Notes under the pieces: model-generated
Seen by the model: only the letters and a program-made list of their open reading frames with translations
What the model was told of the DNA's origin: nothing
The model's database searches: none
Program-made: the position numbers and the translations under genes
Shown: positions 56,561-64,000 of the stretch, piece by piece
Position numbering within the stretch: the stretch's first letter is position 1
Layout: each line of letters starts with the position of its first letter
From: Aerococcus mictus
Lineage (GTDB): Bacteria > Bacillota > Bacilli > Lactobacillales > Aerococcaceae
DNA length: 64,000 nt
Reading direction: 5' to 3'
Assembly (NCBI RefSeq): GCF_003286595.3
Contig: NZ_CP132985.1
Location: forward strand, 1,116,001 to 1,180,000

Positions 56561-57493
56561 TTATTGCCAAGCTAAATTAAAAATTGTTTGGAAAAATTCC
56601 GCATGTTTGACATCATAACCCACATCGACTAAACGACCATTTTCGTCCTCATAGGTCTGCCCTTGATTAATCCCCTTGGTGGCGACCTTGGCCTTTAAGG
56701 CATGCTTCTTTGTCAATGAAGGATCAATATAGGAAATGGCTGTCAACACATCCCAAAGATAATAAGTCGAATTTGAGACTTGGTGAACTAATGGTGGCAC
56801 TAAGGCATAGCAGTTACCTAGAAAATCTATCCCTAAATTTTTCCGTTCTTTAGCCCAAGCCTGACGTATCGGTATTGTTAGTGGCACCTTTTCGGTACTT
56901 TCTAAGGCAACGATATCAATAGGGAATGCTTCTTGAAATACCCGTTCGACTGCCTCTGGATCCCAAAAAGCATTCCATTCAGCTGAACCATCATGTTCAG
57001 GTTCGAGGACATTACCCTTTGCTTGAAAGGCGCCGCCCATCCAATATAATTTATTAATTTTAGTAGCAATACTTGAATCAGTATCTAGTGCTAGCGCTAA
57101 GTCAGACAAAGGACCTGTAAAGACCAGGTCAATAGCTTGGTCAGCGGATTTAAGAATATCAACCAGTTGCAAGTGGGCTGCTTGATCAACTATTAATTTT
57201 TGACTGATTTCATATTCATTTAAAACGGGTAAGGCATCTACAGTAAAGGCATGTTCACGCCATTCCTTAGGAAAAGGATTCTTAGGTCGAGCCACTGAGG
57301 GAGCGATTTTGATTGCTTTACCTGGCGCAAAACGGTTCAGGATCTTTTCAGAAGCAGATAAAGCAGGTTCTAAATAGCAATCACCTGGAACCACACCCAC
57401 ACCTAGGATTTCAATATCTTTAGCCTGACTTAATAAAAATAATGCTACTAAATCATCAACTGCACCGTCGTGATTAAAATATATTTGTCGCAT
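56561..57493 (-). CDS. Nucleoside hydrolase (IunH family)
   Basis: 310 residues from the ATG at 57491-57493 after GGAGG; the ATG at 57511 overlaps that site and is rejected. The calcium motif reads NHDGAVDD in place of DxDPGxDD, a known variant of this family. SAEWNAFWDPEAVERVF near residue 165 gives another metal contact region. It splits nucleosides into base and ribose. The place right after a nucleoside ABC transporter gives the pathway: import, then cleavage. Base preference cannot be read. Confidence 0.85.
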   Translation of the reverse strand: MRQIYFNHDGAVDDLVALFLLSQAKDIEILGVGVVPGDCYLEPALSASEKILNRFAPGKAIKIAPSVARPKNPFPKEWREHAFTVDALPVLNEYEISQKLIVDQAAHLQLVDILKSADQAIDLVFTGPLSDLALALDTDSSIATKINKLYWMGGAFQAKGNVLEPEHDGSAEWNAFWDPEAVERVFQEAFPIDIVALESTEKVPLTIPIRQAWAKERKNLGIDFLGNCYALVPPLVHQVSNSTYYLWDVLTAISYIDPSLTKKHALKAKVATKGINQGQTYEDENGRLVDVGYDVKHAEFFQTIFNLAWQ

Positions 57494-57511
57494 TAATATC
57501 CTCCTTTTCAT

Positions 57512-58468
57512 TTATTTACTCTTTACATAGGTTACTCCATTAGCTTTAGGCCCAACCGATTTACCTATAAAGAAAACCACTGTCACTAAGGTAATTAAAT
57601 AAGGTAATATTTGCAACCAAAGGTCTGGAATTCCTGATAATCCCGGAATATAGTTACTTGCATAGCCTAAAGCTTGGGCAAGTCCAAAAAACACCGCTGA
57701 GAGAGTCGCACCAATCGGATGCCAATGTCCAAAAATCATGGCTGCTAAAGCCATATAACCTTGACCAGAAATGGTCGTCACAGCAAACTCATTAGCAATC
57801 GCCTGAGACTGGATAGCACCACCGATGCCTCCCAGAAAACCTGAAATCAAAACTCCAGCATACTTCATCGCGTAAACATTTATCCCTAAGCTTTCAGCGG
57901 TTAGAGGAGACTCCCCTACTGAACGTAAACGTAAACCGAAGCGAGTCTTAAATAAAACTAGCCAAGCGATTAGCGCGAAGAAAAAACTAAACCAGGCAAC
58001 TGGGGGAGTATTCACAAAAAGAATCGGTCCGATTAGGGGGATTTTACTGAGGAATGTAAACGTTCGATTAATAAAAGGGACAGCCAAAGGTCCGGTTTGT
58101 GCTGACCCTGTAAGCGCCCGGCATAAAAAGACCGTTAAGGCTGGAGCAGCTAGATTTAACACCGTTCCTGATATGGTGTGGTCAGCACGCAAATGAATAG
58201 TCGCTACTGCATGGAGAGCAGAATAAATCAGGCCAAATAATCCGGCGATGATTAAGGAAATCCACGGGGACCAAGAGCCAAATTGAGGGGCTAGGAAGAA
58301 ATTCGATAAGGCACCAGAAAAAGCACCAATGACCATAATCCCCTCTAAACCAATGTTCACTACACCGGATCTCTCAGAAAAAGTACCGCCAATGGCTGTC
58401 AAGATTAAAGGGGCTGCGTATAACAAAGCATTAGAAACTAATAATTGTAGCATATCAATGAATGACAT
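57512..58468 (-). CDS. Nucleoside ABC transporter, second permease
   Basis: 318 residues, about nine hydrophobic segments, BPD_transp_2 type (ERSGVVNIGLEGIMVIGAFSGA near 32). It is the NupC/YufQ-like partner of the permease before it, from which it is three bases away. The two form the channel for the ATPase at 59532-61088. Confidence 0.9.
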   Translation of the reverse strand: MSFIDMLQLLVSNALLYAAPLILTAIGGTFSERSGVVNIGLEGIMVIGAFSGALSNFFLAPQFGSWSPWISLIIAGLFGLIYSALHAVATIHLRADHTISGTVLNLAAPALTVFLCRALTGSAQTGPLAVPFINRTFTFLSKIPLIGPILFVNTPPVAWFSFFFALIAWLVLFKTRFGLRLRSVGESPLTAESLGINVYAMKYAGVLISGFLGGIGGAIQSQAIANEFAVTTISGQGYMALAAMIFGHWHPIGATLSAVFFGLAQALGYASNYIPGLSGIPDLWLQILPYLITLVTVVFFIGKSVGPKANGVTYVKSK

Positions 58469-58471
58469 TTT

Positions 58472-59548
58472 CTACTCCTTTCCTTTGGCTTGTTTAAGGG
58501 CTTGCAACTTATTTTTTGCCCAATCAACAATGTAGGCTGTCCCAACAAAAAAGATTATACATGCGATGACCACTTGGGCCATTTCATCAGGAACCCCTGC
58601 ACTATTGGGCATAAAACGCGATCCCACATTTAGAATGCCAAAGAGTAAAGCTGATAGGAAAATGCCTAGTGGATGATTCATTCCTAACAGAGCAACAGCA
58701 ATACCATTAAACCCTTCACTAGGAAGTGTTCCTTGAATCGTTATCCCTTGAAAAGTCCCTAAGCCAGTAATTACACCACCAACACCTGCACATAGGCCAG
58801 ATAAAGTCATGGTTAAGATAATATTTTCTTTAATTGACATTCCGGCGTAACGACTGGCTTCCGGATTTAGGCCAATCGACCGGGTTTCAAACCCTTTTAT
58901 AGTTTTATTTATATATAAGTGGTATAAAACCATAAAAATAAAGGCAATAAATATTCCTAGATTTAACCGTGAGCCATTACTTAATTCACTGAGCCATTTT
59001 AAAGATAAACTGGCATTTTCAGTCATTTCCGGTGTTTTCAATTGGCTTCCCAAAGGACCTCTGATAATCCAGTTGGTAAGATAAAGGGCAATATAATTCA
59101 GCATGATGGTAGTGATCACTTCGTTACTACCACGCCAAGCTTTGAAAGCACCTACTAAACATCCCCAAAAACCTCCAGCTAAAGCTCCTACTAGAAAGCA
59201 AAGTGGGACTAGGGCTATTCGCGGTAAATCGGGGTTGGCTAAGGCAAACCAAACGGAAGCAATCCAACCTAATAAGTACTGACCTGGAATACCAATGTTA
59301 AAAAAATTAGCCTTAGCAGCTAGAGCAAATGATAAACCAGTAAAAGTTAAAACGGTCGCTTCACGAAAGGCCTCTCCTAAGAAATAAGGACCAGTGATCA
59401 CCTTCCCGATCATCGCTTGGTAAGCAAGGATCGGATTGTAACCGAAGAACAGCATAATTAAAGCCCCAACAAAAAATCCTAGAACAATCGATAACAAGGA
59501 AATAATTAAGGCATAGGACATCTTTTTACTATTATTCACCGTTCTCAC
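58472..59548 (-). CDS. Nucleoside ABC transporter, first permease
   Basis: 358 residues, about ten hydrophobic segments, with FNIGIPGQYLLGW and GFNGIAVALLGMNHPLG, the conserved permease loops of the family. The frame overlaps the ATPase end; GTG at 59548 or GTG nine bases on (59539) may be the start, the second being better spaced from AGGTGAG. Partner of the second permease. Confidence 0.88.
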   Translation of the reverse strand: MRTVNNSKKMSYALIISLLSIVLGFFVGALIMLFFGYNPILAYQAMIGKVITGPYFLGEAFREATVLTFTGLSFALAAKANFFNIGIPGQYLLGWIASVWFALANPDLPRIALVPLCFLVGALAGGFWGCLVGAFKAWRGSNEVITTIMLNYIALYLTNWIIRGPLGSQLKTPEMTENASLSLKWLSELSNGSRLNLGIFIAFIFMVLYHLYINKTIKGFETRSIGLNPEASRYAGMSIKENIILTMTLSGLCAGVGGVITGLGTFQGITIQGTLPSEGFNGIAVALLGMNHPLGIFLSALLFGILNVGSRFMPNSAGVPDEMAQVVIACIIFFVGTAYIVDWAKNKLQALKQAKGKE

Positions 59549-61088
59549 CTACTTTTTCTAATTTGTCAATTGATTCTCCAGCCATCAATAAACCTAACTC
59601 GGTTTCGTTGGTCTCCTGACTATCCACAATACCGGTAATTTGTCCCTGGTGAATAACAGCAATACGATCAGATAAAGACATCAACTCATCCAATTCTTGG
59701 CTAACTAAGAGAATAGCCTTGCCTTTACGTCTCTCTTCCAATAATCTTTCATGAACCTCTTCAACCGCACCAATATCTAATCCTCGAGTAGGCTGAGCAG
59801 CAATCAAGACTTTGGGGTGGTTTTCAAGTTCACGGGCAATAACAATTTTCTGTTGGTTTCCTCCAGATAACTGACTAGCCTTTGCTGAAATATTTGGAAT
59901 AGCAATATGGTACTTATTGACTAGGTCTTTAGCGTTATTTTCAATCGCATCAGAGTGCATTAACAAATTTTTACTAAAGGGCTTTTGATAGTAATTACGT
60001 AATATAAAGTTATCAGAAATAGGCATTGCTAAGATTAAGCCGCGTTTATGGCGATCTTCAGGAATATGTCCCATCCCCTTTTCAGCGATCTGGCGAGTAT
60101 TATCATGGGTAATTTCTTCTCCATCTAAATAAATATGTCCCATAGTCGCTTCACTTAATCCGGTTAAAACATCGATCAATTCACTTTGACCATTACCATC
60201 AATACCAGCGATCCCCAGTATCTCTCCCGCAAACAAGTTTAAATTGACCCCTCTTAGGATCGGTTGATGACGTTTTTCCAGGACCAGATCTTTTATCTTT
60301 AGGACTTCATTACCTAGCTGGGAAGCTTCTTTATTTACATGGATTTGCACCTTACGACCTACCATCATATCGGCGAGTTCTTGTTCACTGACCTCGTCCA
60401 CATCAACGGTGGCAATTTTTTTACCACGACGAATAATGGTGCAACGGTCTGCAGCAGCCTTGATTTCACTTAACTTATGAGAAATAAGAATAATTGCTTT
60501 TCCTTTAGCCGCTAAATGACGTAAAGTTTTTATCAATTCAGTGATCTCTTGCGGGGTTAAGACACCAGTCGGTTCATCTAATATCAGAATATCAACATCC
60601 CGGTAGAGTAATTTTAATATTTCAACTCTTTGTTGCATACCTACAGAGATATCTTTAATTTTCGCTCTTGGGTCAACTTTTAAATCATACTTCTCACTGA
60701 GTTCACTGACAACTTTTTCACTATTCTCTTTCTTTAAAAAGCCATGCTGGGTGATTTCAGCACCCAGCATAATATTTTCAGTCACAGTAAAATCATCAAT
60801 AAGCATGAAGTGTTGGTGAACCATGCCGATTCCCTTTTCATAGGCAACTGCTGGTGAGCTAACCGTCACCTGTTCTTGGTTGATAAGAATCTCACCACTA
60901 GTTGGGGTCAATAAACCTGTCAAAATATTCATCAAGGTCGATTTCCCTGCCCCATTTTCGCCCAATAAAGCATGAATTTCACCTTGCTTAACATTAAAGG
61001 AAATATGATCATTTGCAGTAAAATCGCCAAATTTTTTACTGATATCTTTAATTTCTAATGCTAAATTCTGTTTTGACACGATATTCAT
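59532..61088 (-). CDS. Nucleoside ABC transporter, ATPase with two ABC domains
   Basis: 518 residues with two ABC cassettes. The first has Walker A GENGAGKST, a weak signature ISVGMQQRVE and LILDEPTGVL. The second has the degenerate Walker A GIDGNGQSE, signature LSGGNQQK and Walker B VLIAAQPTRGLD. This is the RbsA/YufO/NupA layout in which the second site is poorly active. It follows the lipoprotein gene by four bases. Confidence 0.93.
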   Translation of the reverse strand: MNIVSKQNLALEIKDISKKFGDFTANDHISFNVKQGEIHALLGENGAGKSTLMNILTGLLTPTSGEILINQEQVTVSSPAVAYEKGIGMVHQHFMLIDDFTVTENIMLGAEITQHGFLKKENSEKVVSELSEKYDLKVDPRAKIKDISVGMQQRVEILKLLYRDVDILILDEPTGVLTPQEITELIKTLRHLAAKGKAIILISHKLSEIKAAADRCTIIRRGKKIATVDVDEVSEQELADMMVGRKVQIHVNKEASQLGNEVLKIKDLVLEKRHQPILRGVNLNLFAGEILGIAGIDGNGQSELIDVLTGLSEATMGHIYLDGEEITHDNTRQIAEKGMGHIPEDRHKRGLILAMPISDNFILRNYYQKPFSKNLLMHSDAIENNAKDLVNKYHIAIPNISAKASQLSGGNQQKIVIARELENHPKVLIAAQPTRGLDIGAVEEVHERLLEERRKGKAILLVSQELDELMSLSDRIAVIHQGQITGIVDSQETNETELGLLMAGESIDKLEKVGENGE

Positions 61089-61092
61089 CCTT

Positions 61093-62151
61093 CTATTTTA
61101 AATCAGCAAGCTTTTCAGGTACGGTAATTTTATCGCTCTTGATGCCTTCACGCGCTTCATTAACAGCTGTCTTAGCTTCTTCATCTAAGTTAGTATCTAC
61201 TAAGTCAACTGCACCTTCTTTAACACCATTAAATTGACTTTGTCCACCAGGGAAGTCTCCTGACATGGATTGGTCAGTAACCTTAGCGATTGTCGTACCG
61301 ATGAGTTTTAAGGTAGAAGCAAGGGTAAAGTTACCTTGAGACCATTCTCCTTCACTCGATTGGTCACGGTCACAACCAATAATCCAAAGGCCCTTTTCCC
61401 CATTTTCCAAGCGATTGCGGGTTTCAGTAAAGGCACCGTTACCGGTTTGTCCTGCGGCTGTAAAGATGATATCAATGCCGTTTTGATACATTGAAGAAGA
61501 AATTTGTTGACCACGGGCAGCATCGCCAAAGGAATCCGCATATTGAACATCAACCTCAACTTCAGGCTTAGTATCCTTTACCCCTTGCTTAAAACCAGCT
61601 TCAAAACGTTCAATGCCTGGAATTTTCATACCGCCAATAAATCCAACTTTATCTTTCTTAGTCGATTTTGCAGCGGCGACACCAGCTAAATAAGCCGATT
61701 CGTTATCTTTAAAGGATAATGAAACCACATTAGGCAGATCAACTTGTCCATCGACTAAGCCATAGTGTTGGTCAGGATTGGTTTCTGCTATTTTTTGGAT
61801 TGGCTCAACCATAAAAGAGCCAATACCAAATACGATATTATAATTATCAGCTGTTGCAGTCGATAAGTTAGGAATGAAATCTGCTTCTGAATGTGATTGA
61901 TAAAATGAACGCGCATTTTCAGAAAAGCCATGATCCTTGGCCCATTTTTCCATTCCTTCCCAAGCTGACTGGTTGAAGGAGCGGTCATCTATCCCATTCC
62001 CATCAGTAACCATGGCAATACGATATTCATCACTAGCTGATTTGTCACTAGTCGAAGATCCACTGGTACCGGCATTTTGACCTTGACAACCAGCAAGCGC
62101 TAAACCTGCTAAAGCACCAATAACTAAAGTTTTAACTTTCTTTCCGAACAT
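61093..62151 (-). CDS. Nucleoside-binding lipoprotein, BMP family
   Basis: 352 residues with a lipoprotein signal (LAGLALAGC lipobox) and a serine-rich spacer. DGNGIDDRSFNQSAWEGM and the VGFIGGMKIPGIERFEAGF segment are hallmarks of BMP/TmpC/PnrA, the periplasmic-type purine nucleoside binders. First gene of the five-gene nucleoside uptake and hydrolysis unit. AGAGGTG is close before the ATG. Once called a membrane immunogen in spirochaetes; here the transport role is clear by context. Confidence 0.93.
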   Translation of the reverse strand: MFGKKVKTLVIGALAGLALAGCQGQNAGTSGSSTSDKSASDEYRIAMVTDGNGIDDRSFNQSAWEGMEKWAKDHGFSENARSFYQSHSEADFIPNLSTATADNYNIVFGIGSFMVEPIQKIAETNPDQHYGLVDGQVDLPNVVSLSFKDNESAYLAGVAAAKSTKKDKVGFIGGMKIPGIERFEAGFKQGVKDTKPEVEVDVQYADSFGDAARGQQISSSMYQNGIDIIFTAAGQTGNGAFTETRNRLENGEKGLWIIGCDRDQSSEGEWSQGNFTLASTLKLIGTTIAKVTDQSMSGDFPGGQSQFNGVKEGAVDLVDTNLDEEAKTAVNEAREGIKSDKITVPEKLADLK

Positions 62152-62207
62152 TTTGCACCTCTCTAATATAAAAAGTTCGTTTTAACTACAAGACAAGTAT
62201 AACTCAG

Positions 62208-62216
62208 ATTATAGCA
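62208..62216 (-). promoter_or_regulatory. Extended -10 promoter of the nucleoside transporter operon
   Basis: TGCTATAAT on the minus strand, an extended -10 element with no good -35. About 50 bases upstream, AAAAGCGAACTAT (62259-62271) has one mismatch to the PurBox consensus AWWWCCGAACWWT, so PurR control is possible but unproven. Confidence 0.5.
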
Positions 62217-62335
62217 TAAAACAACATTTTTACGGACGAATTTCTAAAAACGTTTAATATAGTTCGCTTTTTACATAATATAAATATCAATACGCTCTTT
62301 TATATTATTTAATTGTAAATTTCATTTTTATTATC

Positions 62336-62391
62336 TTGTAATTAAAAAAAATAGGCTTATAATTGACTTTAATGCGCAATTAAACCTATTT
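62336..62391 (+). promoter_or_regulatory. kdgT promoter with overlapping palindrome
   Basis: TTGTAA (62336-62341) and TATAAT (62358-62363), spaced 16 bases. A two-part inverted repeat covers the -10 and start: AAATAGG (62349-62355) with CCTATTT (62385-62391), and TAATTG (62360-62365) with CAATTA (62377-62382). The layout suggests a repressor operator; on the minus strand it also resembles a terminator. Confidence 0.6.
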
Positions 62392-62416
62392 ATCATTAGC
62401 TATAAGGAGTTATTCA

Positions 62417-63358
62417 ATGTACGATTTTATGAAGAAAGTTCCTGGTGGTCTCTTACTAGTCCCTATGCTTATATCAGCATTATTTTGCACCTTTGCCCCC
62501 GGTATTTTTGAAATCGGTGGGGCTACTCAAGCTATCTTTACTGCCGATGGTTTAAATTACATTATCGGATTTGCTTGCCTTTGCTCGGGAGCTTCTATTG
62601 ATCTCTCCCATTTAAGTGTGGTCTTAAGAAAAGAAGGCGTCCTTATCCTAGTAAAGGTCATCATTAATATTGTTTTAGGCCTTTTGTTTATTCAATTCTT
62701 TGACATGGATGGGATTTGGGGAATATCAGCCATTGCTTATATTGCTGCTATCGCTTCCACCAATCCTTCTTTATTCCTAGCCTTGGAAAGTGACTATGGG
62801 ACTAAAGATGACATCAGTGCCTTTGGGTTAGTTGGCTTGTTATGTACCCCAGCTTACCCTATGTTAGTTTTTAGTATCTCTCAAACCACTGCCATTAATT
62901 GGACCCCAATTATCTCAACCATCATTCCTGTCATCGTTGGAGCGGTACTAGGCAATTTAGATTCTAAGATGCGGGATTATCTAGCACCTGGAGCAGCAAT
63001 TACCCTCCCCTTCATGGGCTTTGCTTTTGGAGCTAACATTAATCTAATCGACGCCATCAAAGCGGGGCCACAAGGCGTGCTCTTAACCATTCTCTTCTAT
63101 ATTCCTATGGTTCTTATCATGGTCTTAGTTGAACGTTACCTCTTAAAAGAAGATGGAGTCACCTCCTTAGCTATGTCTTCAATTGCTGGGATGTCTGTTT
63201 CCGTTCCTGCTATTATTGGTGCAGTTATTCCCAGCTATCAAGAATTTGTCGCCTCGGCTACTGCTCAAATTGCTTTTGGGGTAGTTATCAGCTCGATTAT
63301 TACTCCAATTATTGCCCGCAAACTTTATCGTCCTAAAGAAACGGATCAAACACCTTAG
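62417..63358 (+). CDS. kdgT: 2-keto-3-deoxygluconate permease family protein
   Basis: 313 residues with about ten hydrophobic segments. MKKVPGGLLLVPM, the GADINL-like FGANINLIDAIKAG and the AAIASTNPSLFLAL segments match the KdgT family of proton symporters. No kdgK, kdgA or uronate genes lie nearby, so the substrate may be different. TAAGGAG precedes the ATG. It is a single-gene unit with a palindrome over its promoter. Confidence 0.85.
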   Translation: MYDFMKKVPGGLLLVPMLISALFCTFAPGIFEIGGATQAIFTADGLNYIIGFACLCSGASIDLSHLSVVLRKEGVLILVKVIINIVLGLLFIQFFDMDGIWGISAIAYIAAIASTNPSLFLALESDYGTKDDISAFGLVGLLCTPAYPMLVFSISQTTAINWTPIISTIIPVIVGAVLGNLDSKMRDYLAPGAAITLPFMGFAFGANINLIDAIKAGPQGVLLTILFYIPMVLIMVLVERYLLKEDGVTSLAMSSIAGMSVSVPAIIGAVIPSYQEFVASATAQIAFGVVISSIITPIIARKLYRPKETDQTP

Positions 63359-63401
63359 CCTAAAGTCTCCTAAGAAAAATATCTCTACTAGAATTAACTA
63401 A

Positions 63402-63470
63402 AAAACTCAGTCTCCTATCAATTTTTCTACCTTGACTGGCAGAGAATCTGATAAGAGGCTGAGTTTTTCT
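63402..63470. terminator. Terminator between kdgT and the Fur-family gene
   Basis: AAAACTCAGTCTCCTATCA pairs with TGATAAGAGGCTGAGTTTT with a long loop; A and T runs at both ends allow action on both strands. Confidence 0.78.
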
Positions 63471-63479
63471 TATGCTTTA

Positions 63480-63923
63480 TTAAGACTGCTTTTCGCTTTC
63501 AGCTAAGCAGTCAGGACAGAGCCCAAAAAGTTGAAAACTATGCCCGTTAATTTCATAGCCAGGAAGCTGTTGGCTATAGTAGGATAAATCACCTAAACGA
63601 ACGGGAACGGTTTTCCCGCAGTGGTTACATACGAAGTGATGGTGGTGGCCTAAGATGGGATCACAATGTTGACGGAATACCATCTCCCCATCAATTTCAT
63701 TTTCTTCTAATAGATCATAATCAGTAAATAAGCGCAAATTCCGGTAAATCGTATCAAAACTTATATTAGGATGGTCTTTTTTCATGGCTTGTTGGACATC
63801 CTTGGCTGATTTAAAATGATTAATATCTTGGTCAAAAACCGCTAACATATCCGCCCGTCTTTGCGTATACTTATAACCTAAATCATTTAATTGGTTCATA
63901 GCATTTTTTACAAATTCAGACAT
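63480..63923 (-). CDS. Fur-family metal-dependent repressor
   Basis: 147 residues from the ATG at 63921-63923 after GGGAGGGG; the ORF can extend five codons but the site rules that out. The winged helix (YKYTQRRADMLAVF) and dimer domain with HCDPILGHHHHF are followed by two Cys-x2-Cys pairs (CNHCGK and CPDCLAE) for structural zinc. The metal could be iron, zinc or manganese; no Fur, Zur or PerR label is justified, though the His-rich loop recalls Zur. The short stretch after it to 64000 is A/T-rich promoter sequence. Confidence 0.88.
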   Translation of the reverse strand: MSEFVKNAMNQLNDLGYKYTQRRADMLAVFDQDINHFKSAKDVQQAMKKDHPNISFDTIYRNLRLFTDYDLLEENEIDGEMVFRQHCDPILGHHHHFVCNHCGKTVPVRLGDLSYYSQQLPGYEINGHSFQLFGLCPDCLAESEKQS

Positions 63924-64000
63924 AGAGACCCCTCCCAATTTAATTTATTATAGCATGCATTTGCTTTATGGCCATGTTATAATTTGTTTTAAAACATAAT

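Noticed and set aside
62170..62184. Second PurBox in the leader of the nucleoside transporter operon
   Set aside because: Two mismatches and downstream of the -10 element; not convincing by itself.
63939..64000. Fur box before the Fur-family gene
   Set aside because: The A/T-rich stretch has partial inverted symmetry but no clear 19-bp box.

Overview
This 64 kb window looks like chromosomal backbone of a low-GC Gram-positive coccus of the order Lactobacillales. An Aerococcus-like genus is my best guess. The reasons are the A/T-rich sequence, strong AGGAGG-type ribosome binding sites, T-box leaders, an OpuC osmolyte transporter, MprF, RqcH, and a YSIRK/LPXTG wall-anchored protein. The genus is inference; the order is well supported. 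Most genes lie on the minus strand. I saw no rRNA, tRNA, insertion sequence, prophage or CRISPR array.

Region by region. 1-4.2 kb: a truncated ABC exporter, an LD-carboxypeptidase, a DUF924 protein and an alpha/beta hydrolase. 4.2-7.7 kb: an opuCABCD operon. 7.9-12.2 kb: a Met T-box controlling a MetE-family methyltransferase, next to an M20 peptidase plus two membrane proteins (one DUF5058) that may form an uncharacterised uptake system. 12.4-16.3 kb: a cysteine-free Cu/Zn superoxide dismutase and a MoxR ATPase / VWA / unknown-protein operon. 16.4-23.4 kb: HAD phosphatase, fructosamine kinase, FMN reductase, MBL hydrolase, a frameshifted prolyl iminopeptidase and a glucose-type PTS EIICBA. 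23.6-34.1 kb: a hypothetical protein, MprF, a lipid kinase, PnuC, two universal stress proteins, Nth with a degenerate Fe-S loop, FthC, YbaK, NnrD, GdhA and a deoxycytidylate deaminase.

34.3-39.2 kb: a giant surface protein with eleven 91-residue repeats, some duplicated as 546-bp pairs. 39.6-42.6 kb: a PPOX protein, RqcH and LexA with an SOS box over its own promoter. 42.7-56.4 kb: a dense minus-strand housekeeping block: apt-recJ, an SDR, rnz, obg, glyQS under a Gly T-box, recO, era, dgkA, ybeY, phoH, and rpsU-yqeY. 56.5-62.2 kb: a nucleoside ABC transporter (BMP lipoprotein, ATPase, two permeases) followed by a nucleoside hydrolase, which together form an uptake-and-cleavage route. 62.3-64 kb: a lone KdgT-type permease with a palindrome over its promoter, then a Fur-family regulator.

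The most unusual items are the DUF5058/partner/M20 cluster, the MoxR-VWA operon with a lost metallopeptidase motif, the Nth that keeps only two of four cluster cysteines, the A-tract frameshift in the iminopeptidase gene, and the repeat architecture of the surface protein.
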